Counted from the stretch's first letter, positions 1 to 9,984 are shown. The stretch is 64,000 nucleotides of DNA from an uncultured Bacteroidota bacterium (GCA_946414435.1 CAMKOM010000004.1:62001-126000); one strand, 5' to 3'. Notes: generated by a model not told the origin, from the sequence alone. A program made the numbers and translations.

Positions 1-1
1 C

Positions 2-52
2 TACTACGATTTCGATGCGGTGATTAGGAGTTTGGAATATTTTAGGGAATAA
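2..52 (+). CDS. 3' end of an unidentified gene (partial)
   Basis: From base 2 the + strand is open for 16 codons and ends in TAA at 50-52, five bases before the stop of the convergent hflX. The visible C-terminus (YYDFDAVIRSLEYFRE) has ordinary composition and would fit a coding end, but it is too short to identify a family. The gene, if real, enters from the left edge. This is a guess from frame and convergent layout only. Confidence 0.4.
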   Translation, partial: YYDFDAVIRSLEYFRE

Positions 53-57
53 TCAGT

Positions 58-1281
58 CTATTTTTCCTCATTCTCATCAAACATGTCGAACAGGAAATTG
101 TTGTACGGATATCGTTCGGCGTGAATTTCGCGAGCCTTTTCATAAATCAAATTGCGAAACTCGTCGATATTAAGATGTTCCTTGGCTGAGATGAAAATGC
201 ATGGCAGATTGTTTTTGGCAATCCACGAACGCTTCAAATCATCAAGAGAGATGTTGTTGCGGGTGGCAGGCCGAAGGTCGAATTCGTCAAGCGGTTCGTA
301 GTGATAGTTGTCCACTTTGTTGAACACAACGTATGTGGGTATATTCTGTGCCCCAATCTCATGCAAAGTACGGTTCACCACGTCAATCTGCTCCTCAAAG
401 TTGGGGTGCGAAATGTCGACAACGTGCAACAGAATATCGGCTTCGCGCACTTCATCGAGTGTTGATTTGAACGACTCAACAAGATTGTGCGGCAATTTGC
501 GGATAAACCCAACTGTGTCCGACAACAAAAACGGCAGATTGCCAATCACCACCTTACGCACAGTGGTGTCGAGCGTGGCAAACAGCTTGTTTTCGGCAAA
601 AACATCGCTTTTGCTTAGCATATTCATGATGGTTGATTTGCCGACATTGGTGTAGCCCACAAGCGCAATACGTACCATCTGACCGCGGTTTTTACGCTGC
701 GTGGCCATCTGCTTGTCAATCTTGCCCAGTTGTTCCTTCAGATGTGCAATCTTATCGAGAATGATACGGCGGTCGGTCTCTATCTGAGTCTCGCCCGGGC
801 CACGCATTCCAATGCCGCCCCGCTGGCGTTCAAGGTGGGTCCACATTCGCGTCAGACGGGGCAAAAGATACTGGTATTGAGCCAGCTCAACCTGTACTTT
901 GGCGTGAGCCGTCTGAGCACGTTGGGCAAAAATGTCAAGAATTAGGTTAGTGCGGTCGAGTACGCGAGCCTTGAACATGTTCTCCAGGTTGCGCAACTGC
1001 GTAGGGGTCAACTCATCGTCAAAAATCACCAGACTGACATTGTTCTCCTCCACATACTCAGCAACTTCTTTAATCTTTCCCGAGCCCAAAAAAGTGGCGC
1101 CGTTAGGTTTGTCCATCTTCTGCGTAAAGCGATTGACGGTGACTGCTCCTGCGGTATCTGCTAAAAAAGCCAGTTCGTCGAGATATTCGCCGACCTTAGC
1201 TTCGTCCTGCTCCTGTGTGATTACGCCCACCAGCACCGCTGTTTCCGCGCATTCCTGTCCGATTATGTTTATCTTGCCCAT
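58..1281 (-). CDS. hflX: GTPase HflX
   Basis: Ribosome-associated GTPase of the OBG-HflX group, known to split or rescue stalled ribosomes under stress; cytosolic. The 407-aa protein has the N-terminal HflX domain, the family hallmark GPGETQIETDRR at about residues 161-172, a P-loop GYTNVGKS at 209-216, a DTVGF switch II motif near 255 and NKVD near 320. Length matches bacterial HflX. The ATG at 1281 follows a TAnnTTTG-type box on the minus strand at 1304-1311. It is transcribed divergently from the response regulator at 1356, and its stop converges with a gene entering from the left edge. Assignment is secure; the physiological role here is inferred from the family. Confidence 0.96.
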   Translation of the reverse strand: MGKINIIGQECAETAVLVGVITQEQDEAKVGEYLDELAFLADTAGAVTVNRFTQKMDKPNGATFLGSGKIKEVAEYVEENNVSLVIFDDELTPTQLRNLENMFKARVLDRTNLILDIFAQRAQTAHAKVQVELAQYQYLLPRLTRMWTHLERQRGGIGMRGPGETQIETDRRIILDKIAHLKEQLGKIDKQMATQRKNRGQMVRIALVGYTNVGKSTIMNMLSKSDVFAENKLFATLDTTVRKVVIGNLPFLLSDTVGFIRKLPHNLVESFKSTLDEVREADILLHVVDISHPNFEEQIDVVNRTLHEIGAQNIPTYVVFNKVDNYHYEPLDEFDLRPATRNNISLDDLKRSWIAKNNLPCIFISAKEHLNIDEFRNLIYEKAREIHAERYPYNNFLFDMFDENEEK

Positions 1282-1303
1282 CGCGAGATTTGTGTGATGT
1301 GTG

Positions 1304-1330
1304 CAAAACTACAATTTTTTTATACCTTTG
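1304..1330. promoter_or_regulatory. Divergent promoter boxes for hflX and the response regulator
   Basis: The 74-bp gap between hflX and the response regulator carries a Bacteroidetes -7 box in each direction: TACCTTTG at 1323-1330 reading right, and TAGTTTTG (reverse complement of 1304-1311) reading left. Both match TAnnTTTG. No convincing -33 TTTG sits at the expected distance for either, so strength cannot be judged. Confidence 0.5.
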
Positions 1331-1355
1331 GTTAGTATTGGAAAAATCATACGAC

Positions 1356-1748
1356 ATGGACAAATACAATTTCAGCGGGAAAAAAATACTCATTGCCGAA
1401 GATGAATACACCAACTATTTGTTCCTCAAAGCATTGCTGAAGAAAACCAATATCGAAATTGTGTGGGTAAGAAACGGAATGGAAGCTGTGGATGCTGCAA
1501 CCAACCAACTCGACATCGACCTTATACTGATGGATATAATGATGCCCGGTATGGATGGTAAAACCGCTACCGCCGAGATTAAAAAAATCCGTCCACAAAT
1601 GGTGATTATTGCCCAGACGGCGTTTGCACTCTTTGGCGAACGCGAAGAGATTCTGGCATGCGGTTGCGACAATTACGTGTCGAAACCCATTGCAGGCAAC
1701 CTTCTGCTTGAAATGATTAACGGCTACCTAAATGGTAACAAAGACTAA
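1356..1748 (+). CDS. Single-domain response regulator (CheY-like receiver)
   Basis: A stand-alone phospho-receiver of 130 aa counted from the ATG at 1356. An upstream in-frame start at 1290 would add 22 unconserved residues lying over the promoter box, so it was not used. The acidic pair E15-D16, phospho-acceptor Asp60 (LILMDIMMPGMDG), a Thr in the AQTAF segment and a Lys in SKP are all present, so the phosphorylation chemistry looks intact. There is no output domain, and no histidine kinase gene is adjacent; the only kinase in the window is 52 kb away at 53291-54451. It may serve as a shuttle in a phosphorelay or a hybrid-kinase system. The partner is unknown. Confidence 0.85.
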   Translation: MDKYNFSGKKILIAEDEYTNYLFLKALLKKTNIEIVWVRNGMEAVDAATNQLDIDLILMDIMMPGMDGKTATAEIKKIRPQMVIIAQTAFALFGEREEILACGCDNYVSKPIAGNLLLEMINGYLNGNKD

Positions 1749-1778
1749 TTAAACTATATCCAAAATCCTTTTAAGTTT

Positions 1779-2384
1779 ATGAGAAAATTCTTATTTACAG
1801 TTGCATTGGCGGCCACTTTGGTCGGTTGCAATAACAGCGGGCAAGTGAACGGTGTGTCGTTCGACGATGTGATTAAAACACGCCGCAGCGTGCGCAGTTA
1901 CGATGCCACCAAAACCATCAGCGAAGCCGAAGTGCGCGAACTGCTGACAAGCGCTCAGGAAGCACCGTCGTGGGCAAACCAGCAGCCCACCAAATACTAT
2001 GTGGCTCAGAGCGCCGCGATGATTGACTCGGTGAAGAACTACATCGGTGGCAACCGCCGCAATGTTGAAGGCGCACCAGTGCTGATTATCTCGACATTCG
2101 AGCGCGGCAAATCGGGTTTCTTCCGTGAAAATCCAGCCAACGAACTGGGCGACCTTTGGGGTGCCTACGACAACGGTCTGGCCAACTGCTACTTGATTCT
2201 GAAAGCCCGCGCTATGGGTTTCGACACTCTGATTATGGGTATGCGCGATGCCGATGCTCTACGCCGTCTGTTCGGAATTCCTGAAAGCGAGACCATTACA
2301 GCCGTAATCTCGTTGGGTTACCGCAGTGGCGAGCCCCGCCAACCGCAGCACAAAAACCTTGACGATATTGTCAAGTTCTTCTAA
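1779..2384 (+). CDS. Nitroreductase-family lipoprotein
   Basis: A 201-aa protein with a lipoprotein signal peptide (lipobox LVGC, Cys17) followed by a nitroreductase fold: the TRRSVRSYD motif near residues 34-42, typical of the FMN phosphate-binding start of the family, and a C-terminal ISLGY-like strand. Members reduce nitro compounds or other substrates with FMN and NAD(P)H. A membrane-anchored, probably periplasmic or surface-exposed form is unusual, since the family is mostly cytosolic; the Cys17 lipobox is seen directly. It starts 30 bp after the response regulator and ends before a good terminator, so the two may be co-transcribed. Substrate unknown. Confidence 0.8.
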   Translation: MRKFLFTVALAATLVGCNNSGQVNGVSFDDVIKTRRSVRSYDATKTISEAEVRELLTSAQEAPSWANQQPTKYYVAQSAAMIDSVKNYIGGNRRNVEGAPVLIISTFERGKSGFFRENPANELGDLWGAYDNGLANCYLILKARAMGFDTLIMGMRDADALRRLFGIPESETITAVISLGYRSGEPRQPQHKNLDDIVKFF

Positions 2385-2423
2385 TGCAGACCGTTAGGGT
2401 TTAACCAACTTCTACAAATAAAT

Positions 2424-2460
2424 CAGGCTGTTCAAAATTTTGGACAGCCTGGTTTTGTTT
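2424..2460 (+). terminator. Rho-independent terminator after the nitroreductase gene
   Basis: An inverted repeat (CAGGCTGTTC... paired with ...GGACAGCCTG, about 13 bp with an AT-rich tip) is followed by a T-rich tract. It lies 40 bp after the stop at 2384 and would end the response regulator/nitroreductase transcript. Confidence 0.8.
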
Positions 2461-2474
2461 ACCACCCCCCCCCA

Positions 2475-2512
2475 CAAAAAAAACCGCTCTTTTTCGAAGC
2501 GGCTTCTTTACT
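2475..2512 (-). terminator. Diverged second copy of the atpC terminator
   Basis: Read leftward, a short stem CCGCT/AGCGG is followed by a run of T. It aligns with the terminator at 3273-3306 but the stem arms have changed in a compensating way, so the hairpin is still possible. It belongs to the duplicated atpC end at 2528-2629. A C9 homopolymer (2465-2473) lies immediately beyond. Confidence 0.5.
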
Positions 2513-2527
2513 ATTCAGCGTTGACGG

Positions 2528-2629
2528 TTATTTCTCAATCAGCACGTTAACCTTATTGCTTTTAACATCGACAATGCCGCTTTCCACCTCGAACAGTTGC
2601 TCGCTTGTTGCGTTGTTTTGGCCTTTCAT
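2528..2629 (-). pseudogene. Truncated second copy of the atpC 3' end
   Basis: On the minus strand a 33-codon frame beginning at ATG 2629 ends ...SNKVNVLIEK, identical to the last ten residues of AtpC at 3328-3573. Before that it reads EQLFEVESGIVDV where AtpC has EQLFDMESGIVEV, and it begins with KGQ, as AtpC does in its KGQIRIVED segment, with about six residues missing. Nucleotide identity is high from about 2498 to 2612, and the differences are mostly conservative at the protein level. That looks like the tail of a related atpC allele rather than simple decay. Too short to work as epsilon subunit. Confidence 0.75.
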
Positions 2630-2703
2630 TTATTTAACGGACGGATTTTAGGGGATGGCAGGATTTAGTTGTATATACGAAATAACTGTTAACATGGGGA
2701 ATA

Positions 2704-3171
2704 TTACATCTTCACTCTCTTTTTATTATGTTTATTTTCTTTTAAAAAAGTTTCTAAAACGTTAATATTCCATTCTATCTTCTTAATGTATTTTCTAACC
2801 ATCAGAGTCGATAGTTTAAGATAACACAATACCAAGAATAATGTATGCGGCATACACATCACCTTAAGTGTGTTTTCTCCTTCACCTACCAAATCAAATC
2901 CTATTAGGATTGCAAAGAAAAAACCAAACCACAAAATCATCATTAACGGAATTAGTTTTATCCATATGAATAATGATAACCCTTTTAAATGAAGATTTCG
3001 TTTTTTTATTTTGCACCAAAGTATTCGCCAATAAGCCTTTATATGCGCACGCCAAAAGTTAGTGTTTAAAGATAAATAAAGATGATTGCCATTCGCATCA
3101 AAGACTTGTAAATCAATATATCTTAACAAGGATATTATATTTTTTATTTCATCTCTATTATCTTTCACCAT
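2704..3171 (-). CDS. Hypothetical membrane protein between two atpC 3' ends
   Basis: A 155-aa protein of no family I recognise. It is rich in Lys, Ile, Leu and Trp, with two hydrophobic segments (about residues 85-110, and 117-135 ending in VRKYIKK) and charged ends. DNA here is clearly more AT-rich than the neighbouring ATP synthase genes, which suggests separate origin. It lies exactly between the functional atpC end (3328) and the duplicated atpC remnant (2528-2629), on the same strand. It sits beyond the atpC terminator at 3273-3306, so it probably needs its own promoter. Whether it is expressed cannot be told from sequence. Confidence 0.6.
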   Translation of the reverse strand: MVKDNRDEIKNIISLLRYIDLQVFDANGNHLYLSLNTNFWRAHIKAYWRILWCKIKKRNLHLKGLSLFIWIKLIPLMMILWFGFFFAILIGFDLVGEGENTLKVMCMPHTLFLVLCYLKLSTLMVRKYIKKIEWNINVLETFLKENKHNKKRVKM

Positions 3172-3272
3172 ATTATTTCACTTGATTGTGCTTGTGGTAT
3201 GAACTTCATCCCAAAATTAACACAAAACCAATAGCAAGACGCTATTTGCCAAAGATTGGTTGCCACCACTCA

Positions 3273-3306
3273 CAAAAAAAGCCGCCTTGTTAAGAAAGCG
3301 GCTTCT
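3273..3306 (-). terminator. Terminator of the ATP synthase operon
   Basis: Read leftward from atpC, a seven-bp stem AAGCCGC/GCGGCTT with a 12-nt loop is followed by seven T residues. It begins about 22 bp after the atpC stop codon and is the natural end of the atp transcript. Confidence 0.8.
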
Positions 3307-3327
3307 TTACCTATTCAGCGTTGACGG

Positions 3328-3573
3328 TTATTTCTCAATCAGCACGTTAACCTTATTGCTTTTAACCTCGACAATGCCGCTTTCCATGTCGAACAGTTGC
3401 TCACTGTGGTCGGCGTTGTCCTCAACAATCCGTATCTGACCTTTGCCCAATGCCGAAACTATCGGGGCGTGGTTGTTCAGTATCTCAAACGCGCCCATAA
3501 CGCCAGGCACGCTCACCAGCGTCACGCTGCCGCTATAAACTGTCTTGTCGGGTGTTACTATTTCTGCAATCAT
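3328..3573 (-). CDS. atpC: F1 ATP synthase epsilon subunit
   Basis: Central-stalk subunit of F1Fo ATP synthase. The 81-aa protein covers only the N-terminal beta-sandwich (opening AEIVTPDKTVYSG, the ILNNHAPIVSALGKGQIRI stretch in the middle). The C-terminal helical hairpin that inhibits ATP hydrolysis in E. coli epsilon is absent. Short epsilon of this kind is usual in Bacteroidetes, so it is not a truncation. It is the last gene of the locus, separated from atpD by a DUF3784-like gene, and followed by a terminator. A partial second copy of its 3' end lies at 2528-2629. Confidence 0.93.
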   Translation of the reverse strand: MIAEIVTPDKTVYSGSVTLVSVPGVMGAFEILNNHAPIVSALGKGQIRIVEDNADHSEQLFDMESGIVEVKSNKVNVLIEK

Positions 3574-3602
3574 TTCTTTAAAAGTTTAGAGTTAAAAGTT
3601 GA

Positions 3603-3620
3603 CCCCGATAACTATCGGGG
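3603..3620. repeat. Small hairpin between the DUF3784-like gene and atpC
   Basis: CCCCGAT and ATCGGGG form a perfect 7-bp stem with a 4-base loop in the 74-bp gap before atpC. No T-run follows it in either direction, so it is not a standard terminator. It is flanked by copies of the dispersed intergenic repeat (a GTTTAGAG-type run and GCTTCGCTGTTGAG). Confidence 0.55.
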
Positions 3621-3647
3621 GCTTCGCTGTTGAGAAGTTTAGAAGGT

Positions 3648-3968
3648 TTAATCTTCCGCTTTCTTCTTGCACCAAGTGTTTGCCAAAATAACCGTCACAA
3701 TGGCTATCGCGAAAATTATTCCCAATAAAATAAATACCTCACTACCAGGTTTTTCGTGCTTTGGAAGGTTAGGAAGAACCAAAACGCAAACTGCCGTTGT
3801 TGCCCAAAGGCATAAGGCCACCACCAAACGCAATCGCTTGATGTTTACCTTTTTGCGTTCCTCCTCGCTTGCAGTGTTATAACCAGCAATAAACCTATCG
3901 GCTTTGCCCTTAAGAAGCAAAACTCCCAAAGCAATCATTGCTACCGCTATAACAATCAAAACTACCAT
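3648..3968 (-). CDS. DUF3784-like small membrane protein
   Basis: A 106-aa protein with three hydrophobic stretches (about residues 1-20, 48-67 and 78-98). The short loop GKADRFIAGYNTASEEERKK resembles the GYNTMS-EEEK signature of DUF3784 proteins, small membrane proteins of unknown function in Firmicutes and Bacteroidetes. It sits between atpD and atpC, on the same strand, 53 bp after atpD. An assembly role for the ATP synthase, like AtpI, is a possibility only from location; the sequence is not an evident AtpI. The flanking spacers are filled with dispersed repeats of the CTAATTCCTAA type. Confidence 0.65.
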   Translation of the reverse strand: MVVLIVIAVAMIALGVLLLKGKADRFIAGYNTASEEERKKVNIKRLRLVVALCLWATTAVCVLVLPNLPKHEKPGSEVFILLGIIFAIAIVTVILANTWCKKKAED

Positions 3969-4021
3969 ATCGCTCCTAATTCCTATCTTCTAACTCCTAA
4001 TTCCTAAATCCTAATTCCTCA
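3969..4021. repeat. Degenerate CTAATTCCTAACTCCTAA intergenic repeat
   Basis: The gap between atpD and the DUF3784-like gene is almost entirely tandem 7-8-base variants of CTAATTCC/CTAACTCC. The same units recur at about 11992-12033, 15884-15905 and, in the opposite orientation, 30150-30182. Confidence 0.6.
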
Positions 4022-5542
<1,521 letters not shown>

Positions 5543-5559
5543 TTAATAGTTACACTTTT

Positions 5560-6537
5560 TTATTTGTCGCGGTTCAGCAGTTTTTGGCTCAATTCGCGCA
5601 GCGGGCTCACCTCCAGTCCGCGGGCACTCAATTTATCCAAAATCTGCGTTGCCTTGTTATCGTATTCCTCAATTTTTTTCTGACTCATTTTGTCGATGCC
5701 GTACTTCACATACATTCCCCTGATGGCCTCGATTTTCGCCTCCTCGTCAAACTCCGTGCGCCCCAGCCAGTCGTTCATAGTGGCGCGGTCTTGCGCCGAT
5801 GCCGCGTTCAACGCATTGATTAGCAGATAGGTTTTCTTGCTGCACACAATGTCGCCGCCAATGCGCTTGCCAAACGTTTCGGGGTTGCCGAAGGTGTCGA
5901 GCAGGTCGTCGCGCAGTTGGAACGCCAGGCCCAGATTGATGCCGAAGTCGTAGAGCATTTGTGCGTCGGCGTCGGTGGCTCCACCCATTAGCGCGCCCGT
6001 TTTCAGGCAGGCGCCGATGAGCACCGATGTCTTCAGCCTAATCATTTCAATGTATTCGTTTTCAGTGATATCCGCCCGCTCCTCAAACTCCATATCGTAC
6101 ATTTGCCCCTCGCAGACCTCCTGCGCCGTACGAGTGAACAGTTCGGCTATCTTGCTGAAATTCGCGCTTTTAGTCTGATGCAGAATGCTGAACGCCTCAA
6201 CCAGCATAGTGTCGCCCGACAGAATGGCCGTGTTGTCGCCGTATTTGGCGGGCACCGTCGGCTTTCCGCGACGGATGGGCGCGCGGTCCATAACGTCGTC
6301 GTGCAGCAGCGTGAAGTTGTGGAACATTTCCCACGCAATGGCGGGCGTGTAGGCGTCGGCAACCTTGTCAGCGTCAAACACTTGGCAGGCCAGAACCGTC
6401 AGCAGCGGGCGGATGCGTTTTCCGCCGTTGCCCATTGAGTACACAATCGGCTCGTAAAGCCCCTGCGGCTCGCGCTGCAAAGGCAGGGCGGCAATGCGCT
6501 GCTCAATGGTTTTCAATATGTTGGCCGTGCTTTCCAT
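5560..6537 (-). CDS. Polyprenyl synthetase (trans-isoprenyl diphosphate synthase)
   Basis: Condenses isopentenyl diphosphate with allylic diphosphates to make longer isoprenoids, for example quinone side chains or geranylgeranyl/farnesyl diphosphate. The 325-aa protein has the first aspartate-rich motif DDVMD at residues 80-84, the GNGGKRIRP substrate-binding segment at 36-44 and the second motif DDLLD at 210-214. Chain length cannot be read safely from this. Its start overlaps the stop of the epimerase gene (shared bases at 6537) and it lies within the atp gene block, so co-transcription with atpG upstream and atpD downstream is likely. Bacteroides relatives are often labelled IspA/IspB-like. 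Confidence 0.92.
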   Translation of the reverse strand: MESTANILKTIEQRIAALPLQREPQGLYEPIVYSMGNGGKRIRPLLTVLACQVFDADKVADAYTPAIAWEMFHNFTLLHDDVMDRAPIRRGKPTVPAKYGDNTAILSGDTMLVEAFSILHQTKSANFSKIAELFTRTAQEVCEGQMYDMEFEERADITENEYIEMIRLKTSVLIGACLKTGALMGGATDADAQMLYDFGINLGLAFQLRDDLLDTFGNPETFGKRIGGDIVCSKKTYLLINALNAASAQDRATMNDWLGRTEFDEEAKIEAIRGMYVKYGIDKMSQKKIEEYDNKATQILDKLSARGLEVSPLRELSQKLLNRDK

Positions 6538-7481
6538 TATTGAATGTTCAGTTCAAAAAGTCCTTTTTCAATTATCTTGCGTATGCCCTCGTCAACCTTG
6601 ATGAGCGGACGGTTGAGCAGCGCCTTCATATCCGAGTTGTCGGGTTGGCGGCGGCGCATATCGCCCTCTTTGAGCGGGTCAACGTGCACGATTTTCGATT
6701 TCGAGCCCGTCTCGCGGATGATTATCTCCGCCAACTCCTTGATTGTCACCTCGCGGTTTCCGCCGATGTTTATCACCCCGTTCACCACCTTGTTCTCGTA
6801 AAAGGCTGTCAGACAGGTGTCGATGTTATCGTCGATGTAGCAGAAGGTGCGCGTTTGCAGGCCGTCACCGTAGATGGTGATGTCGCGGTTGTTGAGCGCG
6901 GCAAGCATAAACTTGCTGATGACAAAATCGCGGCTCTGCTTGGGCCCGTAGGTGTTGAAGAATCGGAAAATGGTGTAGTCAAGGTCGTACTCCTGCTTGT
7001 AAGAGCGCAGAAAGGCCTCGCCGATGTTCTTCACCACCGCGTAGGGCAGACGGCTGTTGAGCGGCGTTGTGTAAACGTTCTGCGGCATTTCCACAGGGTC
7101 GCCGTAAATCTCCGACGACGATGAGAAAAACACCCTCTTCACGGTTGTGTTCTTCGAGAGCGACAGCACGTTTTTTATTCCGTCGATGTCGTTCAGCACG
7201 CTCACGGGGTATTGCTGCGTGCGCAGAACGCCCACCACGGCGGCAAAGTGGAACACATAGTCGAACTGATAGGTTGTCATAACGGGCGCAATCTCGGTGT
7301 AGTCGTTCACGTCGCACTTTATGAACCTCCAGTTGGTTTTCGGCAGGTTGGGCAGTTTGCCGATGTTGCCTGTCGAAAGGTTATCGACAATCACAACATA
7401 GTTGTCGGGGTTGCTAATCAACTTTTCAGCCAACGCGCTCCCAATGAATCCCGCTCCTCCTGTCACTAATATCTTATTCAT
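6537..7481 (-). CDS. NAD-dependent epimerase/dehydratase (extended SDR)
   Basis: A nucleotide-sugar modifying enzyme of the GalE/RmlB superfamily. The 314-aa protein has the NAD-binding TGGAGFIGS at residues 7-15, a serine cluster SSSSEIYGD near 120-128 and the catalytic pair Tyr147-Lys151 (YAVVK). The sequence does not settle whether it is a UDP-glucose 4-epimerase, a UDP-glucuronate epimerase/decarboxylase or another sugar enzyme. It begins 10 bp after atpG and overlaps the prenyl synthetase, so it is embedded in the ATP synthase transcript. That placement has no obvious metabolic logic other than a shared growth-linked promoter. Confidence 0.9.
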   Translation of the reverse strand: MNKILVTGGAGFIGSALAEKLISNPDNYVVIVDNLSTGNIGKLPNLPKTNWRFIKCDVNDYTEIAPVMTTYQFDYVFHFAAVVGVLRTQQYPVSVLNDIDGIKNVLSLSKNTTVKRVFFSSSSEIYGDPVEMPQNVYTTPLNSRLPYAVVKNIGEAFLRSYKQEYDLDYTIFRFFNTYGPKQSRDFVISKFMLAALNNRDITIYGDGLQTRTFCYIDDNIDTCLTAFYENKVVNGVINIGGNREVTIKELAEIIIRETGSKSKIVHVDPLKEGDMRRRQPDNSDMKALLNRPLIKVDEGIRKIIEKGLFELNIQ

Positions 7482-7491
7482 TCTCTGTCAA

Positions 7492-8367
7492 TTAATCTTT
7501 AAGAGCGTCGGCACCGCCCACAATTTCAGTAATCTCGTTGGTGATGGCCGCCTGACGCGCCTTGTTGTACTGCAGGTTGAGTGTGCGCAGCAGTTCGGTG
7601 GCGTTGTCGGTGGCCTTGTGCATTGCTGTCATTCGCGCGGCGTGCTCTGCGGCGTACGAGTTGAGTACGGCCTTGTAGAACTGCATTCGCAGCGACATTG
7701 GCAGAATCTTCTCCACCAGGCTCTCCTCCGACGGCTCGAAAATGTAGTTTGTGGCTGCATTCTTGCCTCCAGTCTGTGCGGCGGGCACAATCGGCAGCAG
7801 TTGCTCTGTGGTCACCACCTGCGTCGATGCGTTCTTGAAGAAGTTGTAAACCAGCACCACCTTGTCGTACTTGCCTGCGGCAAAGTCGCCCATTATTTGG
7901 TCGATGATGGGCAGGGCGTGGGCAAAGTCGAGTGTCGAGTACAACTCGTTGAACTCCGTCACCTCAAGTTTGCTGCGTTTGGCGAACTCAAAGGCGTTCT
8001 TGCCGATTGCAATCACGTCGGCGTTGGTGAGTCCCTGCGCCCGTTGCTCTGCAATCACCTGATTGATAGCCTTGTTCACATTCGCGTTGAACGCGCCGCA
8101 CAAGCCGCGGTTCGAGTTGATGGCAACCACCAGCAGGCGGGTGCCGTCGCCGTGGCCCTTGGTGTAGGCGCACTCGCCCGACTCGTTCAGCGTCTCCGAC
8201 AGGTTCGCCAGTATTTCGGCCAGTTTGTTGGCAAAAGGCCGAAGTTTGATAACGGCGTCTTGAGCCTTGCGCAGTTTGGCCGCCGACACAAGTTTCATTG
8301 CACTTGTGACCTGCCGCGTGGTCTGCACCGAAGCAATTCTTTGCCTGATTTCCTTCAGGTTTGCCAT
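7492..8367 (-). CDS. atpG: F1 ATP synthase gamma subunit
   Basis: Rotor shaft of F1. The 291-aa protein opens with NLKEIRQRIASVQTTRQVTSAMKLVSAAKL, the conserved N-terminal coiled coil (quoted here in two parts: residues 3-20 and the TSAMKLVSAAKLRK run), and ends with the matching C-terminal helix containing NKARQAAITNEITEIVGG. Length is typical. It follows atpA by 12 bp. It is the last gene of the contiguous atpB-to-atpG block; an epimerase and a prenyl synthetase gene follow before atpD. Confidence 0.97.
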   Translation of the reverse strand: MANLKEIRQRIASVQTTRQVTSAMKLVSAAKLRKAQDAVIKLRPFANKLAEILANLSETLNESGECAYTKGHGDGTRLLVVAINSNRGLCGAFNANVNKAINQVIAEQRAQGLTNADVIAIGKNAFEFAKRSKLEVTEFNELYSTLDFAHALPIIDQIMGDFAAGKYDKVVLVYNFFKNASTQVVTTEQLLPIVPAAQTGGKNAATNYIFEPSEESLVEKILPMSLRMQFYKAVLNSYAAEHAARMTAMHKATDNATELLRTLNLQYNKARQAAITNEITEIVGGADALKD

Positions 8368-8379
8368 AGCGTTTTACTT

Positions 8380-9984
8380 TTAGTTTGCGTATTTAGCCGA
8401 TACTTCTTTAACTGTCTCTTTTATAACGTTTTCAGCGTTCTCGGTTAATGTGCCCGCCTTTAGTTCGTCAAGCGTGTCGCGGTGCTTCAGTTCCATTGTC
8501 TCAAGGAAATCGGCCTCAAAATCGCGCACTTTGTTGATTGGTACGTCGGCAAGCAAGCCCTTCACGCCGCAGTAGATGATGGCAATCTGCTTCTCCACGG
8601 GCATTGGGGCGTACTGTCCCTGCTTCAGAATCTCAACGTTCTTGCGGCCCTTGTCGAGCACGGCCTTTGTGGCAGCGTCAAGGTCAGAGCCGAATTTCGA
8701 GAACGCCTCCAACTCACGGAACTGCGCTTGGTCGATTTTCAGCGTACCAGCCACCTTCTTCATACTCTTAATCTGCGCGTTACCACCCACACGCGATACC
8801 GAGATACCCACGTTGATGGCAGGGCGGATGCCCGAGTTGAACAGGTCCGACTCAAGGTAAATCTGTCCGTCGGTGATTGAGATTACGTTGGTCGGGATGT
8901 AGGCCGAAACGTCGCCTGCCTGCGTCTCAATGATTGGCAGCGCGGTGAGTGAGCCTCCGCCCTTCACAAGCGGCTCGCCGTTCTCGTCCTTGGCGTCCTT
9001 CAGCACAGGCGGAAGGTCGTTCATTTGGCGCGCAACCTCGTCGCTCTCAATTATTTTAGCGGCACGCTCCAGCAGACGGCTGTGCAGGTAGAAGACGTCG
9101 CCAGGGTAAGCCTCGCGGCCAGGCGGACGACGAAGCAGCAGCGACACCTCACGATACGACACGGCCTGTTTCGAAAGGTCGTCGTACACAACCAGCGCAG
9201 GACGGCCAGTGTCGCGGAAGAACTCGCCAATGGCGGCGCCCGCAAACGGCGCGTTGAACTGCATTGCGGCAGGGTCCGAAGCCGTTGCCGAAACAATTAT
9301 TGTATAGGCCATTGCGCCGTGACGCTCAAGCGTTTTGGCGATGTTGGCCACGGTGCTGCCCTTCTGCCCGATTGCCACGTAGATGCAGTAAACGGGTTTT
9401 CCAGCGTCGTAGAAACTCTTTTGGTTGATGATGGTGTCGATGGCGATGGCCGTTTTTCCTGTCTGACGGTCGCCGATGATAAGTTCGCGCTGTCCGCGGC
9501 CGATTGGCGTCATAGCGTCAACAGGTTTCAGGCCTGTCTGCAGCGGCTCCTTCACAGGCTGACGGAACAGAACGCCAGGCGCCTTGCGCTCCAGCGGCAT
9601 TTCGTAGAGTTTGCCAGTGATGGGGCCCTTGCCGTCGATGGGCTCGCCAATGGTGTTGATGATGCGGCCCAGCAGCCCCTCGCCCACGTTGATGGACGCG
9701 ATGCGGCGGGTGCGCTTCACGGTGTCGCCCTCCTTGATTCCCTCCGACGGGCCCAGCAAAACGGCGCCCACGTTGTCCTCCTCAAGGTTCTGCACAATGC
9801 CCTTCACGCCGTTCTCGAACTCGATAAGTTCGTTCGACTGCGCGTTCGACAGCCCGTAGATGCGGGCGATGCCGTCGCCGATGGTCAGCACGGTGCCCAC
9901 CTCGTCAAATTCGTTTGCCGATTTGAAGCCCTCAAGTTGCTGCTTCAGAACCGATGATATTTCCGATGGTTTGATATCTGCCAT
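8380..9984 (-). CDS. atpA: F1 ATP synthase alpha subunit
   Basis: Non-catalytic nucleotide-binding subunit of F1. The 534-aa protein has the P-loop GDRQTGKTA, the [16 protein letters not shown] segment with the family's Arg-rich loop, and the VSRVGGNAQ motif carrying the arginine finger that serves the catalytic site in beta. Length is somewhat over 500, common in Bacteroidetes. Its start is 17 bp after atpH. Nothing unusual in the protein itself. Confidence 0.98.
   Translation of the reverse strand: MADIKPSEISSVLKQQLEGFKSANEFDEVGTVLTIGDGIARIYGLSNAQSNELIEFENGVKGIVQNLEEDNVGAVLLGPSEGIKEGDTVKRTRRIASINVGEGLLGRIINTIGEPIDGKGPITGKLYEMPLERKAPGVLFRQPVKEPLQTGLKPVDAMTPIGRGQRELIIGDRQTGKTAIAIDTIINQKSFYDAGKPVYCIYVAIGQKGSTVANIAKTLERHGAMAYTIIVSATASDPAAMQFNAPFAGAAIGEFFRDTGRPALVVYDDLSKQAVSYREVSLLLRRPPGREAYPGDVFYLHSRLLERAAKIIESDEVARQMNDLPPVLKDAKDENGEPLVKGGGSLTALPIIETQAGDVSAYIPTNVISITDGQIYLESDLFNSGIRPAINVGISVSRVGGNAQIKSMKKVAGTLKIDQAQFRELEAFSKFGSDLDAATKAVLDKGRKNVEILKQGQYAPMPVEKQIAIIYCGVKGLLADVPINKVRDFEADFLETMELKHRDTLDELKAGTLTENAENVIKETVKEVSAKYAN

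Noticed and set aside
3603-3620. Hairpin CCCCGAT/ATCGGGG as a terminator of the atpD transcript.
   Set aside because: No T-run follows in the direction of transcription, and atpC lies directly downstream in the same operon.
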